Shown piece after piece: positions 36,142 through 45,011 of a DNA stretch of 64,000 nt. A program made the position numbers and the translations under genes. Each line of letters opens with the position of its first letter. Positions within the stretch are counted from its first letter, which is position 1. The DNA is taken from positions 17,427 to 81,426 of the forward strand of contig NZ_LSJI01000022.1 in the NCBI RefSeq assembly GCF_001557235.1, in the 5' to 3' direction. The DNA is from Phenylobacterium sp. CCH9-H3. Lineage in GTDB: Bacteria > Pseudomonadota > Alphaproteobacteria > Caulobacterales > Caulobacteraceae. The notes under the pieces were generated by a model. That model was not told the DNA's origin, ran no database searches, and worked only from the letters and a program-made list of their open reading frames with translations.

Positions 36142-36428
36142 CCGATCCCCTCGCTGAGCACGACGATCGCGTCCGAGCCGGCGATGCGGTCTTCGGCGAT
36201 CCTCTGGTACTCGGGCGAGGCCGCCCAGGTGCGGGCGGCGGCGGCGTCGTCGAACGCCAGGACGACCAGCTTGCGCCCGTCCCAGTCGCCCTCCATCGCC
36301 TCGGGCTGCTCGTCCGAGACCAGCAGCCGCCCGCCGTACCGCCGCAGCACGGGCATGAAGCCCGCAGCATAGCGGTCGTAGGGCTCGCGGTCATGGATGG
36401 CCACGCGCGCCACGACGTACGCCGTCAT
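36138..36428 (-). CDS. DUF1330 family protein
   Basis: 96 residues, dimeric alpha/beta-barrel type. Family features: AYVVARVAIHDREPYDRYAAGF at the N-terminus, YGGRLLVSDEQPEAMEGDWDGRKLVVLAF and SPEYQRIAEDRIAGSDAIVVL. The function is unknown. Its ATG overlaps the stop of the thioesterase gene (ATGA), making it the third gene of the FMN-riboswitch operon. It overlaps ABC-F by 4 bp at its 3' end. Confidence 0.85.
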   Translation of the reverse strand: MTAYVVARVAIHDREPYDRYAAGFMPVLRRYGGRLLVSDEQPEAMEGDWDGRKLVVLAFDDAAAARTWAASPEYQRIAEDRIAGSDAIVVLSEGIG

Positions 36429-36853
36429 GCCGCCACCTGCTTTCGAACCACGCGGAAGACCGCGTTGGCGCGCGCGCAGGGCTGGCCGTCGGCGGTGACG
36501 AAGGCCTGGGTGAAGCACAGCGTGCGCCCCGGGTTCACGAACACCGTGTCGAACTCCAGCCACTGGCCCACGAGCGCCGAGCCCAGGAAGTCGACGGTGA
36601 GGTTCACCGTCACCAGGCTGGCCAGGTCGCCCAACCTGCGCGCGCACGAGAGCCCCATCGCCGCGTCGGCGATCGACGAGATCAGGCCGCCGTGGACGAA
36701 GCCGCGGCTGTTGCAGTGGTCGTCCCGCACCCGCAGGCCGAGGATGACCGTATCGCCCGAATGCCGCCGCCAGATCGGTTCCCAAGGGCGGGTGGCGGGC
36801 GCGCTGCGGTCGTGGCGTTCGAAGCCGGCCGGGATGTCGATTGAGCCCTCCAT
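36425..36853 (-). CDS. PaaI-type hotdog thioesterase
   Basis: 142 residues with the hotdog fold. The motif CNSRGFVHGGLISSIADAAMG contains the H-G-G and the Asp that form the active site of PaaI/YdiI acyl-CoA thioesterases. Its start overlaps the ribH2 stop and its stop overlaps the DUF1330 start, so it is translated as part of the riboswitch-controlled message. The acyl substrate is unknown, and a link to flavin synthesis is not obvious. Confidence 0.87.
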   Translation of the reverse strand: MEGSIDIPAGFERHDRSAPATRPWEPIWRRHSGDTVILGLRVRDDHCNSRGFVHGGLISSIADAAMGLSCARRLGDLASLVTVNLTVDFLGSALVGQWLEFDTVFVNPGRTLCFTQAFVTADGQPCARANAVFRVVRKQVAA

Positions 36854-37359
36854 CACGCGGCCGCCAGTCGCGCCAGGCTCTCGAGCGTGCCTTGGCAGGC
36901 CCGGGCGGCCTCGGCGCCCTTGAGACGGAAGTGGTCGTGGAAGAAGGCGTTGTGGACCTCGGTCTCCTGGTAGTGGTGGGGCGTCAGCACGACCGAAAAC
37001 ACCGGCGTCTCCGTGTCGAGCTGCACGCGCATCAGCGCCTGGACCACGGTCGTGGCCACGAAGTCGTGGCGGTAGATCCCGCCATCCACCACGAATGCCG
37101 CGCCGACGATGGCGGCGTAGCGGCCGGTGCGGGCCAGCGTCTGGGCGTGCAACGGGATCTCGAAGGCTCCGGGCGTCTCGAAGCGCTCGACGGTCTCGGG
37201 CGGGAAGCCCAGGCGTTCGAACTCCTCGACGAAACCCACATGGGCCTGGCGCACGATGTCCGCGTGCCAGAGCGCGTGGACGAAGGCGATGCGGCCGGCG
37301 CGGAAGGCGCCGTTGGCGGTGGGGAACTCCAGCGTGGGCTTGGAGGCAGCTTGGGTCAT
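36853..37359 (-). CDS. ribH: 6,7-dimethyl-8-ribityllumazine synthase, RibH2 type
   Basis: Penultimate enzyme of riboflavin synthesis. 168 residues from the ATG at 37359 (GGGAG upstream). Motifs: [52 protein letters not shown] and [20 protein letters not shown]. The FxxARWHADIV-like N-terminus and the TPHH segment are those of the type II (RibH2) decameric enzymes of Brucella and Mesorhizobium, rather than the icosahedral RibH1. No other rib gene is nearby. An FMN riboswitch sits directly upstream, which fits a second, regulated lumazine synthase. Confidence 0.9.
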   Translation of the reverse strand: MTQAASKPTLEFPTANGAFRAGRIAFVHALWHADIVRQAHVGFVEEFERLGFPPETVERFETPGAFEIPLHAQTLARTGRYAAIVGAAFVVDGGIYRHDFVATTVVQALMRVQLDTETPVFSVVLTPHHYQETEVHNAFFHDHFRLKGAEAARACQGTLESLARLAAA

Positions 37360-37367
37360 GGTCTTCT

Positions 37368-37400
37368 CCCTGACCGGGTTCAAAGGACCACGACTCAGGG
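37368..37400 (-). promoter_or_regulatory. Shine-Dalgarno sequestering hairpin of the FMN riboswitch
   Basis: On the minus strand CCCTGA (37400-37395) can pair perfectly with TCAGGG (37373-37368), and the latter contains most of the ribH2 Shine-Dalgarno GGGAG. This is the layout of a translational off-switch downstream of the aptamer. Confidence 0.5.
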
Positions 37401-37446
37401 GGCAGGCCGCGCACACGGGGGACGGAGTCCGCCCCTCGCGACACGA

Positions 37447-37593
37447 CCGTTCTCATAACCGGACTATGACCGTCGGCCCCGGGATCGCACCGGGTCTGCT
37501 CGTCCCTTCCAGCCGAAGCCGGAAAGCGCCCGCGGGCTCGTCCCCCGAAGGGGCATTACCGCCGGTGGGGAGTTTCACCCCGCCCTGAGAACG
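37447..37593 (-). ncRNA. FMN riboswitch (RFN element)
   Basis: Aptamer that binds flavin mononucleotide and represses the downstream gene. Read on the minus strand it begins CGTTCTCAGGGCGGGGTGAA and continues with CTCCCCACCGGCGGTAAT, AGCCCGCGGGC, GACCCGGTG...CCCGGGGCCGACGGT and TAGTCCGG...GAGAACG. These are the conserved RFN blocks, and the terminal GTTCTC/GAGAAC closes helix P1. About 90 nt separate it from ribH2, and a hairpin there can cover the ribosome-binding site. Confidence 0.95.
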
Positions 37594-37731
37594 TAGACCG
37601 CCGGCACATCCGACGGCCCGACCAGCATAGGCGCCTTCCGCCGCGCGAAACAAGTGTTTGAAATGAACTCTTGGGGGTTGTGCCGTCCCGATCCCGTCCA
37701 CAGCTAAGCCTCGATCTGGAGGAGGCTTCCC

Positions 37732-38109
37732 ATGTTCGACCACCTGTCCCTCGGCGTGCGCGATCTCGCGGCGGCGCGCGAGTTCTACGACGCCTTCTTC
37801 GCGCCGCTGGGGGCTGCGGTGTCGTCCGCGAGCGCCAGGGAGCTGGCCTATGGTCCGGGCGGGCAGGCGGGGTTGTTCTATCTCTACCCGGTCAGCGGCG
37901 AGCAGGTGGCGGGCCTGGGCGCCCACCTGGCCTTCACGGCCGACAGCCGCGTGGCGGTCGACGAGGCCTATCGGCAGGCGTTGGCGCACGGCGCGACGGC
38001 GATCCGCGCCGCCGGCCCGCATCCCGACGTCGCGCCCGGCTACTACGGCTGCGTGATCCTGGATCCCGACGGCAACAAGCTGGAGATCGTCGCCGGCGCC
38101 ATTCACTGA
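37732..38109 (+). CDS. VOC-family (glyoxalase-like) protein
   Basis: 125 residues with GGAGGAGG before the ATG. Two beta-alpha-beta-beta-beta repeats: FDHLSLGVRDLAAAREFYDAFF at the N-terminus and GYYGCVILDPDGNKLEIVAG at the C-terminus with the metal-binding Glu. The N-terminal His (residue 4) and internal HLAF supply the other candidate ligands. Such short VOC proteins include fosfomycin-resistance, dioxygenase and glyoxalase relatives; the substrate cannot be chosen. It stands alone between the riboswitch and the flagellar genes. Confidence 0.83.
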   Translation: MFDHLSLGVRDLAAAREFYDAFFAPLGAAVSSASARELAYGPGGQAGLFYLYPVSGEQVAGLGAHLAFTADSRVAVDEAYRQALAHGATAIRAAGPHPDVAPGYYGCVILDPDGNKLEIVAGAIH

Positions 38110-38139
38110 CCGCGGCGCGTCGGCCGCGGTCCTGGGGCG

Positions 38140-38583
38140 CTAGGCGCGCTTGTTGAGCGTGATCGCCGTGGCCGACGCCCCGCCCGCCTGGACGCCGCCG
38201 GCGCCATAGACGCTGGCCTGGCTGCGCTGGCTGGCGACCTCCTCGGCAATGCACCTGACCAGGCCCTCGGTGACCGTACGCGCCGCCTCGATGGCGCGAC
38301 CCTGGCGCGCCAGCACGGCGTCGAAGGCCTCGGTCGCGCGGATCAGGCGCGTGCGGGCCTCCAGCGGGGCGGCGTCCACCAGGCGGCGGTCGGCGCGGAC
38401 GCGGGTGCTCTCGTGCCGGTAGAGGTTGGCGAGGCGCGAGGTCTCCTCCATCAGCACCGCGGCGTCCTGCGGCCGGCGTTGCTCGAACGCCAGGGCCTGC
38501 TGGGCGATCAGCTCGGTCAGGCGCTCGGTCAGGATGATCAGCTGGTCGACGCGGTCGGCGGCGTCTGTCGCGGCGATGGCCAT
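38140..38583 (-). CDS. FlbY-like flagellar protein
   Basis: 147 residues, almost all helical (VDQLIILTERLTELIAQQALAF, then Arg/Ala-rich helices and a Gly/Ala-rich tail AGGVQAGGASATAITLNKRA). It resembles FlgN-type export chaperones in length and helicity. In Caulobacter the gene after flgI and flgJ is annotated flbY, which is the likely orthologue; I base that on gene order and general look, not a match I can compute. Its ATG overlaps the stop of the flgJ-like gene by 1 nt, so the three are co-translated. Confidence 0.6.
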   Translation of the reverse strand: MAIAATDAADRVDQLIILTERLTELIAQQALAFEQRRPQDAAVLMEETSRLANLYRHESTRVRADRRLVDAAPLEARTRLIRATEAFDAVLARQGRAIEAARTVTEGLVRCIAEEVASQRSQASVYGAGGVQAGGASATAITLNKRA

Positions 38584-38897
38584 TACTGGAGCCCCTGCAA
38601 CTTCAGGATTTCACGCTGGACGGTGTCGGCCAGGCCGATGCCGCCGGACTTGGCGACCTGCTTGCCCATGGCCTCGGTCATCAGCGAGCGGAACATCTCC
38701 TCGCCCGCGCCGCCGCCGAAGGGCCCGTCCGTCTCCAGGCCCTGGAACATGTGCTGGAACATGGTCGACAGGAACTGGGCCTCGAACTTCTGGCCGGCGT
38801 CCCGCGCCTTCGACGTGGCGAGATCGGCGGTGGTGGCCTGGACGGTGGGCGTCAGCAGGTTGGGCGAGATCGTCGGCGGCGAGATCGGACCGGCCAT
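38583..38897 (-). CDS. flgJ: FlgJ-type flagellar rod-binding protein (N-terminal domain only)
   Basis: 104 residues. The segment KARDAGQKFEAQFLSTMFQHMF, then GGAGEEMFRSLMTEAMGKQVAKSGGIGLADTV, is the rod-binding domain that caps the growing rod. The muramidase domain of enterobacterial FlgJ is absent, as usual in alphaproteobacteria, where a separate transglycosylase opens the wall. Start ATG overlaps the flgI stop. Not seen as a separate frame unless the start at 38897 is chosen within a longer antisense-like frame. Confidence 0.85.
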   Translation of the reverse strand: MAGPISPPTISPNLLTPTVQATTADLATSKARDAGQKFEAQFLSTMFQHMFQGLETDGPFGGGAGEEMFRSLMTEAMGKQVAKSGGIGLADTVQREILKLQGLQ

Positions 38898-40006
38898 CAC
38901 ATCACCTCGATTTCGGCCTGCAGGGCGCCCGCGGCCTTGATGGTCTGCAGGATGGAGATCATGTCGCGCGGCGTGACGCCCAGGGCGTTCAGGCCGGCCA
39001 CCAGGTTGGCCAGCGACGCGCCCGACCGCACGGTCAGGAACTGCCGGCCGGTCTCCTCCGAGACGCTGATGTCCGACTGCGGCACCACCGTGGTCTCGCC
39101 GCCGCGGGAGAAAGCGCCCGGCTGGCTGACCGCCGGCTGTTCGCGCACCGTGATGGTCAGGTTGCCCTGCTGGATCGCGACCGTGGAGACCCGCACGGCG
39201 TCGCCCATGACGATCACGCCGGCCACCTCGTCGATCACCACCTTGGCGCCGTTGTCCGGCTCGACGGTCAGGTTCTCGACCTGGGCCATGAAGCTCACCA
39301 TGTCCTGGCCCGCCGGCGGGCGGATCGAGACGATGGTCGGGTTCTCGGCCACCGCGGAGCCTGCGTAGGCGAGGTTGATCACGTCGGCGATGCGCCGGGC
39401 GGTGGTGAAGTCGGGATTGCGGAGCGTCATCCGCATCTGGCCCATGTTGGCCAGCCGGAAGCCGATCTCGCGCTCGACGCTCGCGCCCCCGGCGATGCGG
39501 CCGGCGGTGGGAACGCCCTTCAGCACCGTCGAGCCCGAGGCGCCGCCCGCGCTGACCGAACCGGTCTGCACCGTGCCCTGGGCGACGGCGTAGGCCTGGC
39601 CATCGGCGCCCATCAGCGGCGTCACCAGCAGCGTGCCCCCCAGCAGGCTCTTGGCGTCGCCCAGCGCCGAGACCGCGGCGTCGATCTGGGCGCCTGGGGC
39701 CGCGAAGGGCGGCAGCTTCGCGGTCACCATGACCGCGGCCACGTTCTTGGTGTTCAGGTTGGCGTCGCGGACGTTGACCCCCAGGCGTTCGAGCATCGCC
39801 TCGAGGCTCTGGCGCGTGAACGGCGCGTTGCGGAGCGCATCGCCTGTCCCGTTCAGCCCGACGACGATGCCGTAGCCGACGAGCTGGTTCTCGCGTACGC
39901 CCTCGAACTCGACGATGTCCTTGATGCGGGACTTGGCGAGCGCCGGCTGGGCCGCGAAGGCTGCGGCGGCGAGAATGAGGACGGAGAGGAGTCGGACCGG
40001 ACGCAT
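38897..40006 (-). CDS. flgI: Flagellar P-ring protein FlgI
   Basis: Forms the periplasmic P ring around the rod. 369 residues from the ATG at 40006, with a signal peptide (LLSVLILAAAAFAAQPALA). Motifs: RIKDIVEFEGVRENQLVGYG, LNGTGDALRNAPFTRQSLEA, NTKNVAAVMVTAKLPPFA and the C-terminal GVTPRDMISILQTIKAAGALQAEIEVM. All are typical. A sigma-54 promoter lies 37 bp upstream. First gene of flgI-flgJ-flbY, divergent from fliX, as in Caulobacter. Confidence 0.95.
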   Translation of the reverse strand: MRPVRLLSVLILAAAAFAAQPALAKSRIKDIVEFEGVRENQLVGYGIVVGLNGTGDALRNAPFTRQSLEAMLERLGVNVRDANLNTKNVAAVMVTAKLPPFAAPGAQIDAAVSALGDAKSLLGGTLLVTPLMGADGQAYAVAQGTVQTGSVSAGGASGSTVLKGVPTAGRIAGGASVEREIGFRLANMGQMRMTLRNPDFTTARRIADVINLAYAGSAVAENPTIVSIRPPAGQDMVSFMAQVENLTVEPDNGAKVVIDEVAGVIVMGDAVRVSTVAIQQGNLTITVREQPAVSQPGAFSRGGETTVVPQSDISVSEETGRQFLTVRSGASLANLVAGLNALGVTPRDMISILQTIKAAGALQAEIEVM

Positions 40007-40042
40007 GTCGACCTTCGGGCGCAAATGTTCGCGAACCCCAAC

Positions 40043-40058
40043 GCCAGAACCGTGCCAA
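40043..40058 (-). promoter_or_regulatory. Sigma-54 promoter of the flgI operon
   Basis: Minus strand TTGGCACGGTTCTGGC: the -24 element TGGCACG is perfect and GG-N10-GC spacing is kept, with TGGC instead of TTGC at -12. A start about 12 nt further on would lie near 40031, 25 nt before the flgI ATG. Class III flagellar genes of Caulobacter use such promoters together with FlbD; no clear ftr enhancer was identified. Confidence 0.75.
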
Positions 40059-40130
40059 CCGGAAAGCGTAATGAAATCAGAAGATCGAGCGGCGGGTGGG
40101 CAGTTTCGACTAGGCAGAAAAAGCCGCCCG

Positions 40131-40145
40131 TTAACCATGCTTCAA
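40131..40145. promoter_or_regulatory. CtrA-like box upstream of fliX
   Basis: TTAA-CCATGCT-TCAA, one mismatch from TTAA-N7-TTAA, about 50-65 bp upstream of the fliX ATG. fliX of Caulobacter is a CtrA-dependent class II gene, so position and sequence agree. Confidence 0.5.
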
Positions 40146-40195
40146 GCTTGCGCGCCGATGGTGCCCACTGAGAGTAGAGGACTGGCGTCCATCCC

Positions 40196-40630
40196 ATGAA
40201 AGTCACCGGAACAGGCGGTCTGTCGCAGGCGTCGGGCGCCAAGCCCGCCGCGCGGGCGGGCGGCGGCGCGGGCTTCCAATTGTCGGGCGTGTCCGCGCCC
40301 GCGGCGCCGACCCAGGTCTCCGGCGCCTCCGGGGTCTCCAGCGTCATGGGCGTGGAGGCGCTCCTGGCCCTGCAGGACGTGGAATCGCCGACCGAGCGCA
40401 AGCGCCGCTCCGTCCGGCGCGCCAGCCGGCTCCTCGATCAACTTGACGGCATCAAGGTGGCGCTTCTGGGCGGGGAATTGTCGCAGAGCCAGCTCGACAG
40501 CCTGGCCCGCGCCGTACGCGAGCAGCGCTCGGCGACGGAGGATCCGCAGCTGGAGGCGGTTCTTGACGAGATAGAAACCCGTGCGGCGGTAGAGTTGGCG
40601 AAGCTGGAGGCGGCACGTGGCGGTGGATAA
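40196..40630 (+). CDS. fliX: Flagellar assembly regulator FliX
   Basis: 144 residues. Membrane-associated partner of the transcription activator FlbD; couples completion of the early basal body to late flagellar gene expression. N-terminus MKVTGTGGLSQASG followed by a Gly/Ala-rich linker. The helical core is VMGVEALLALQDVESPTERK, RRASRLLDQLDGIKVALLGG and EDPQLEAVLDEIETRAAVEL, all matching the Caulobacter family. This protein is almost confined to Caulobacterales and relatives, so it also supports the taxonomic call. dksA follows on the same strand. Confidence 0.93.
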   Translation: MKVTGTGGLSQASGAKPAARAGGGAGFQLSGVSAPAAPTQVSGASGVSSVMGVEALLALQDVESPTERKRRSVRRASRLLDQLDGIKVALLGGELSQSQLDSLARAVREQRSATEDPQLEAVLDEIETRAAVELAKLEAARGGG

Positions 40631-40653
40631 GAGTCCGCGGCGCTTCGGCGGCG

Positions 40654-40681
40654 TTGAAACCATCGGTCGTTTTGCTATACA
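40654..40681 (+). promoter_or_regulatory. Candidate promoter for dksA
   Basis: TTGAAA (40654-40659) and GCTATACA (40674-40681) are 14 nt apart and fit the Caulobacter consensus (TTGACGS, GCTANAWC). The dksA ATG lies 43 nt downstream. Confidence 0.5.
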
Positions 40682-40723
40682 GCCGGCGCGTGTCTCAGGG
40701 GTACCAGGGGGCGTGAGGTTTTC

Positions 40724-41152
40724 ATGAAAACAGCCACGGTTTTGGCTGAGAGTCCTGACTACCGTCCTTCCGAGGACGAGGAGTTCATGAACGAGCGTCA
40801 GCTTGAGTATTTCAAGCAGAAGCTTCTGGCGTGGAAAGAAGACATCCTCCGCGAATCTCGCGAGACGCTGTCCCATCTCCAAAAGGAAACTGAGAACCAC
40901 CCGGACCTTGCGGACCGGGCGTCCTCGGAGACCGATCGCGCTCTTGAGCTTCGCACGCGGGACCGTCAGCGTAAGCTCATCTCCAAGATCGACGAGGCCC
41001 TGCGCCGGATCGAGGACAATTCGTACGGCTATTGCGAAGAGACCGGGGAGCCCATCGGGCTGGCCCGCCTCGACGCGCGGCCGATCGCGACCCTGAGCCT
41101 CGAAGCCCAGGAGCGGCATGAGCGCCGCGAGCGCGTCCACCGCGACGACTGA
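40724..41152 (+). CDS. dksA: RNA polymerase-binding factor DksA, single-cysteine form
   Basis: 142 residues. Coiled coil from about residue 24 to 98 with the tip DLADRASSETD (D61 and D64 correspond to the functional aspartates of E. coli DksA). In the zinc-finger region only C104 (YGYCEETGEPIG) is left; T107, S125 and A128 stand where E. coli DksA has C117, C135 and C138, so no C4 zinc site is possible. Alphaproteobacterial DksA proteins often look like this. DksA tunes transcription with ppGpp. It may be expressed from its own promoter or by read-through from fliX. Confidence 0.92.
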   Translation: MKTATVLAESPDYRPSEDEEFMNERQLEYFKQKLLAWKEDILRESRETLSHLQKETENHPDLADRASSETDRALELRTRDRQRKLISKIDEALRRIEDNSYGYCEETGEPIGLARLDARPIATLSLEAQERHERRERVHRDD

Positions 41153-41279
41153 TCGCCGGCTGCCGCTGAGCCGTAGCGGGTCGCCGGATTGACGGCGGCG
41201 CGGCGCATCCGTCGAGATGCAGCGGCCACCGGCCGCAGATCCATGCGTTATGGCCCCGCGAACTGGCGGGAGATGCGCA

Positions 41280-41699
41280 ATGGTGAAGGTTCTGGGTATC
41301 GACCATCTGGCCATCCGGGTGAGCGACTTCGCCGCCTCGAAGGCCTTCTACGAAAAACTGTTCGCCTTCCTGGGGTTCGAGGTGCTCGACGCGTTCGAGG
41401 ACGCCATGGGCTGGACCAACGGCTCGACCCGCTTCTGGATCGGCCAGGCGGAGGAGGGGCGTCGTCACCGTCACCACACCGGCGACGTGGGCTTCCACCA
41501 CTATGCGTTCGAGCTGCAAAGCCGCGCCGAGGTGGATGAGCTGGAGGCGTTCGTGAAGAGCCTGGGCGCCACCATCGTCGACCCGGCGGGCGAGTATTAC
41601 GAGGACTACTACGCCGTCTTTTTCCTCGACCCCGACGGGCTGAAGCTGGAAGGGATGAAGTACGGGGAGCGGACCGCCCAGGCCAAAGCCGGCGGTTGA
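41280..41699 (+). CDS. VOC-family protein (glyoxalase/bleomycin-resistance fold)
   Basis: 139 residues from the ATG at 41280 with GGGAG upstream; the 21 in-frame codons before it overlap untranslated sequence. KVLGIDHLAIRVSDFAASKAFYEKLF carries the first metal-ligand His, VGFHHYAFELQSRAEVDELEAF the second, and YAVFFLDPDGLKLEGMKY the final Glu. It is distinct from the other two VOC genes in this window. The substrate is not predictable. It lies 66 bp upstream of nadE, separated by a promoter and palindrome. Confidence 0.85.
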   Translation: MVKVLGIDHLAIRVSDFAASKAFYEKLFAFLGFEVLDAFEDAMGWTNGSTRFWIGQAEEGRRHRHHTGDVGFHHYAFELQSRAEVDELEAFVKSLGATIVDPAGEYYEDYYAVFFLDPDGLKLEGMKYGERTAQAKAGG

Positions 41700-41703
41700 G
41701 GTT

Positions 41704-41730
41704 TTGCTCAGACCTTCGATCCTATATATG
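41704..41730 (+). promoter_or_regulatory. Candidate nadE promoter
   Basis: TTGCTCA (41704-41710) and CTATATAT (41722-41729) are 11 nt apart. A palindrome overlaps the end of the -10 element, so a bound repressor would block it. The nadE GTG is 37 nt downstream. Confidence 0.4.
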
Positions 41731-41744
41731 CTCAAAATGAGCAT
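41728..41744. promoter_or_regulatory. Operator-like palindrome at the nadE promoter
   Basis: ATGCTCA-AAA-TGAGCAT, two perfect 7-bp arms around 3 nt, placed where transcription of nadE should start. This looks like the site of a dimeric repressor; the regulator is unknown. Confidence 0.5.
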
Positions 41745-41765
41745 TAGTCCGGACGGGAGCTGTCG

Positions 41766-43811
<2,046 letters not shown>

Positions 43812-43821
43812 AAGGCGGGCG

Positions 43822-43965
43822 TCAGCGGACGCTCGGCTGCCAGGCGCCGCCGCGGCCGGTCCGGCGTTCGGACCAGTAGCGAACCAGCCGGCGGTACAGC
43901 GGGACCACGCCGTCGACCCAATAGCCGAACGGAACGTCCTTATGGATGCGGTGCAGTTCTTCCAT
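43822..43965 (-). CDS. Small basic protein (47 residues) divergent from a LysR regulator
   Basis: Sequence begins [20 protein letters not shown] and continues with a basic [16 protein letters not shown] before ending QPSVR. The ATG at 43965 has GGGAG 7 nt upstream, a much better site than chance. Small Arg-rich proteins of the DUF1127 kind are often found next to GcvA-like LysR regulators in alphaproteobacteria. This protein shares the YRR..RYW.ERR core but is not a clear member. It is the probable target of the neighbouring regulator. It converges on nadE with 10 bp between stops. Confidence 0.6.
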   Translation of the reverse strand: MEELHRIHKDVPFGYWVDGVVPLYRRLVRYWSERRTGRGGAWQPSVR

Positions 43966-44049
43966 GACCATCTCCCGTCGAGGGGTTGTCTTCGAAGGAG
44001 AAGATGATCGTCTGCGGGCTTCTGTTCAAAGCGGTTCTACTGCTGTATC

Positions 44050-44066
44050 CATAAGGCATACTTATG
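44050..44066. promoter_or_regulatory. LysR-type binding site at the regulator's own start
   Basis: CATAAG-GCATA-CTTATG, 6-bp arms, containing the T-N11-A core of LysR sites (T44052, A44064). The ATG of the LysR gene forms its right end, so binding would be autoregulatory and could also act on the divergent small gene. Confidence 0.5.
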
Positions 44067-44999
44067 CCAGACCCGCTCGCCACCCTGCCGCTCAGCGCCA
44101 TCCGCGTGTTCGAGGCCGCCGCCCGGCTCGGCAGCTTCACGCGCGCCGCGGAGGAGCTGGGCATGACCCAGGCGGCGGTGAGCTGGCAGGTGAAGGCGCT
44201 GGAGACGCGGCTGGATCAGCCCCTGTTCCGCCGCCTGCCGCGCGAGGTGGCCCTGACGCCGGCGGGCGAGCGTCTGGCCCGCGGGGCCGCCGAGGCCATG
44301 AGCGCCTTGCGCAGCGCCGTCGGCGACATCGCGGAGAGCGGCGCGGGCGTGCTCTCGATCACCGTCCTCAACACCTTCGCCACCCAGTGGCTGGCCCCGC
44401 GGCTGGGCGCCTTCCAGGTGGCCCATCCGGAGATCGCCGTGCGCCTGGATTCCTCGCAGCGGCTGGTCGACCTGACGCGGGAGACGTTCGACGTCGGCAT
44501 CCGCGGCGGCCGGAATGGGCAGTGGCCCGGTCTGGAGTCGCTGTTCCTGTTCCCCTCCGCCCAGACCGTGCTCGCGACGCCGAAGGTGATGGAGGCCCTC
44601 GGGCCCGATCCACGCCCGGAGGACCTGCTGAAGGTGGAGTGTGTGGGATCCCAGGCGGAGTGGGCCGCCTGGTACGCCAATGCCGGGGTGGTCCGCGGCG
44701 CGCCCGAGCTGGGCGGAGGGCCTCGGATCACCGCCGACACCCAGGTGCTGGAAGTCGCGACGGCGGTGGCGAACGGCGCGGCGGCCATCGGCTCGCCCGT
44801 GATGTTCGGGGCCGATATCGCCGCCGGGCGCCTGGTCCAGCCCTTCGAGATCTATATCGGCGACGAGGGCGGCTATTGGCTGGCCTACGCCGAAGACCGC
44901 CGCAGGGCGCGCAAGATCGCAGCCTTGCGCGCCTGGCTTCTCGACCAGGTCCAGGCCGATCCCGCGGCCCAGCGCCAGCTTCGGAGGCGAGGGCTGTAG
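44064..44999 (+). CDS. LysR-family transcriptional regulator, GcvA-like
   Basis: 311 residues. N-terminal winged helix-turn-helix: LPLSAIRVFEAAARLGSFTRAAEELGMTQAAVSWQVKALE, with the typical FEAAARLGSFTRAA helix. The LxxFRR-like PLFRRLPREVALTPAG hinge leads to a periplasmic-binding-like effector domain (about residues 95-300). The LPPLxALRxFEA start and VSWQVK recognition helix are of the GcvA/AmpR group. It diverges from the 47-residue protein. No glycine-cleavage or beta-lactamase gene is near, so the regulon is unknown. Confidence 0.88.
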   Translation: MPDPLATLPLSAIRVFEAAARLGSFTRAAEELGMTQAAVSWQVKALETRLDQPLFRRLPREVALTPAGERLARGAAEAMSALRSAVGDIAESGAGVLSITVLNTFATQWLAPRLGAFQVAHPEIAVRLDSSQRLVDLTRETFDVGIRGGRNGQWPGLESLFLFPSAQTVLATPKVMEALGPDPRPEDLLKVECVGSQAEWAAWYANAGVVRGAPELGGGPRITADTQVLEVATAVANGAAAIGSPVMFGADIAAGRLVQPFEIYIGDEGGYWLAYAEDRRRARKIAALRAWLLDQVQADPAAQRQLRRRGL

Positions 45000-45011
45000 G
45001 GGGTCTTGCGC

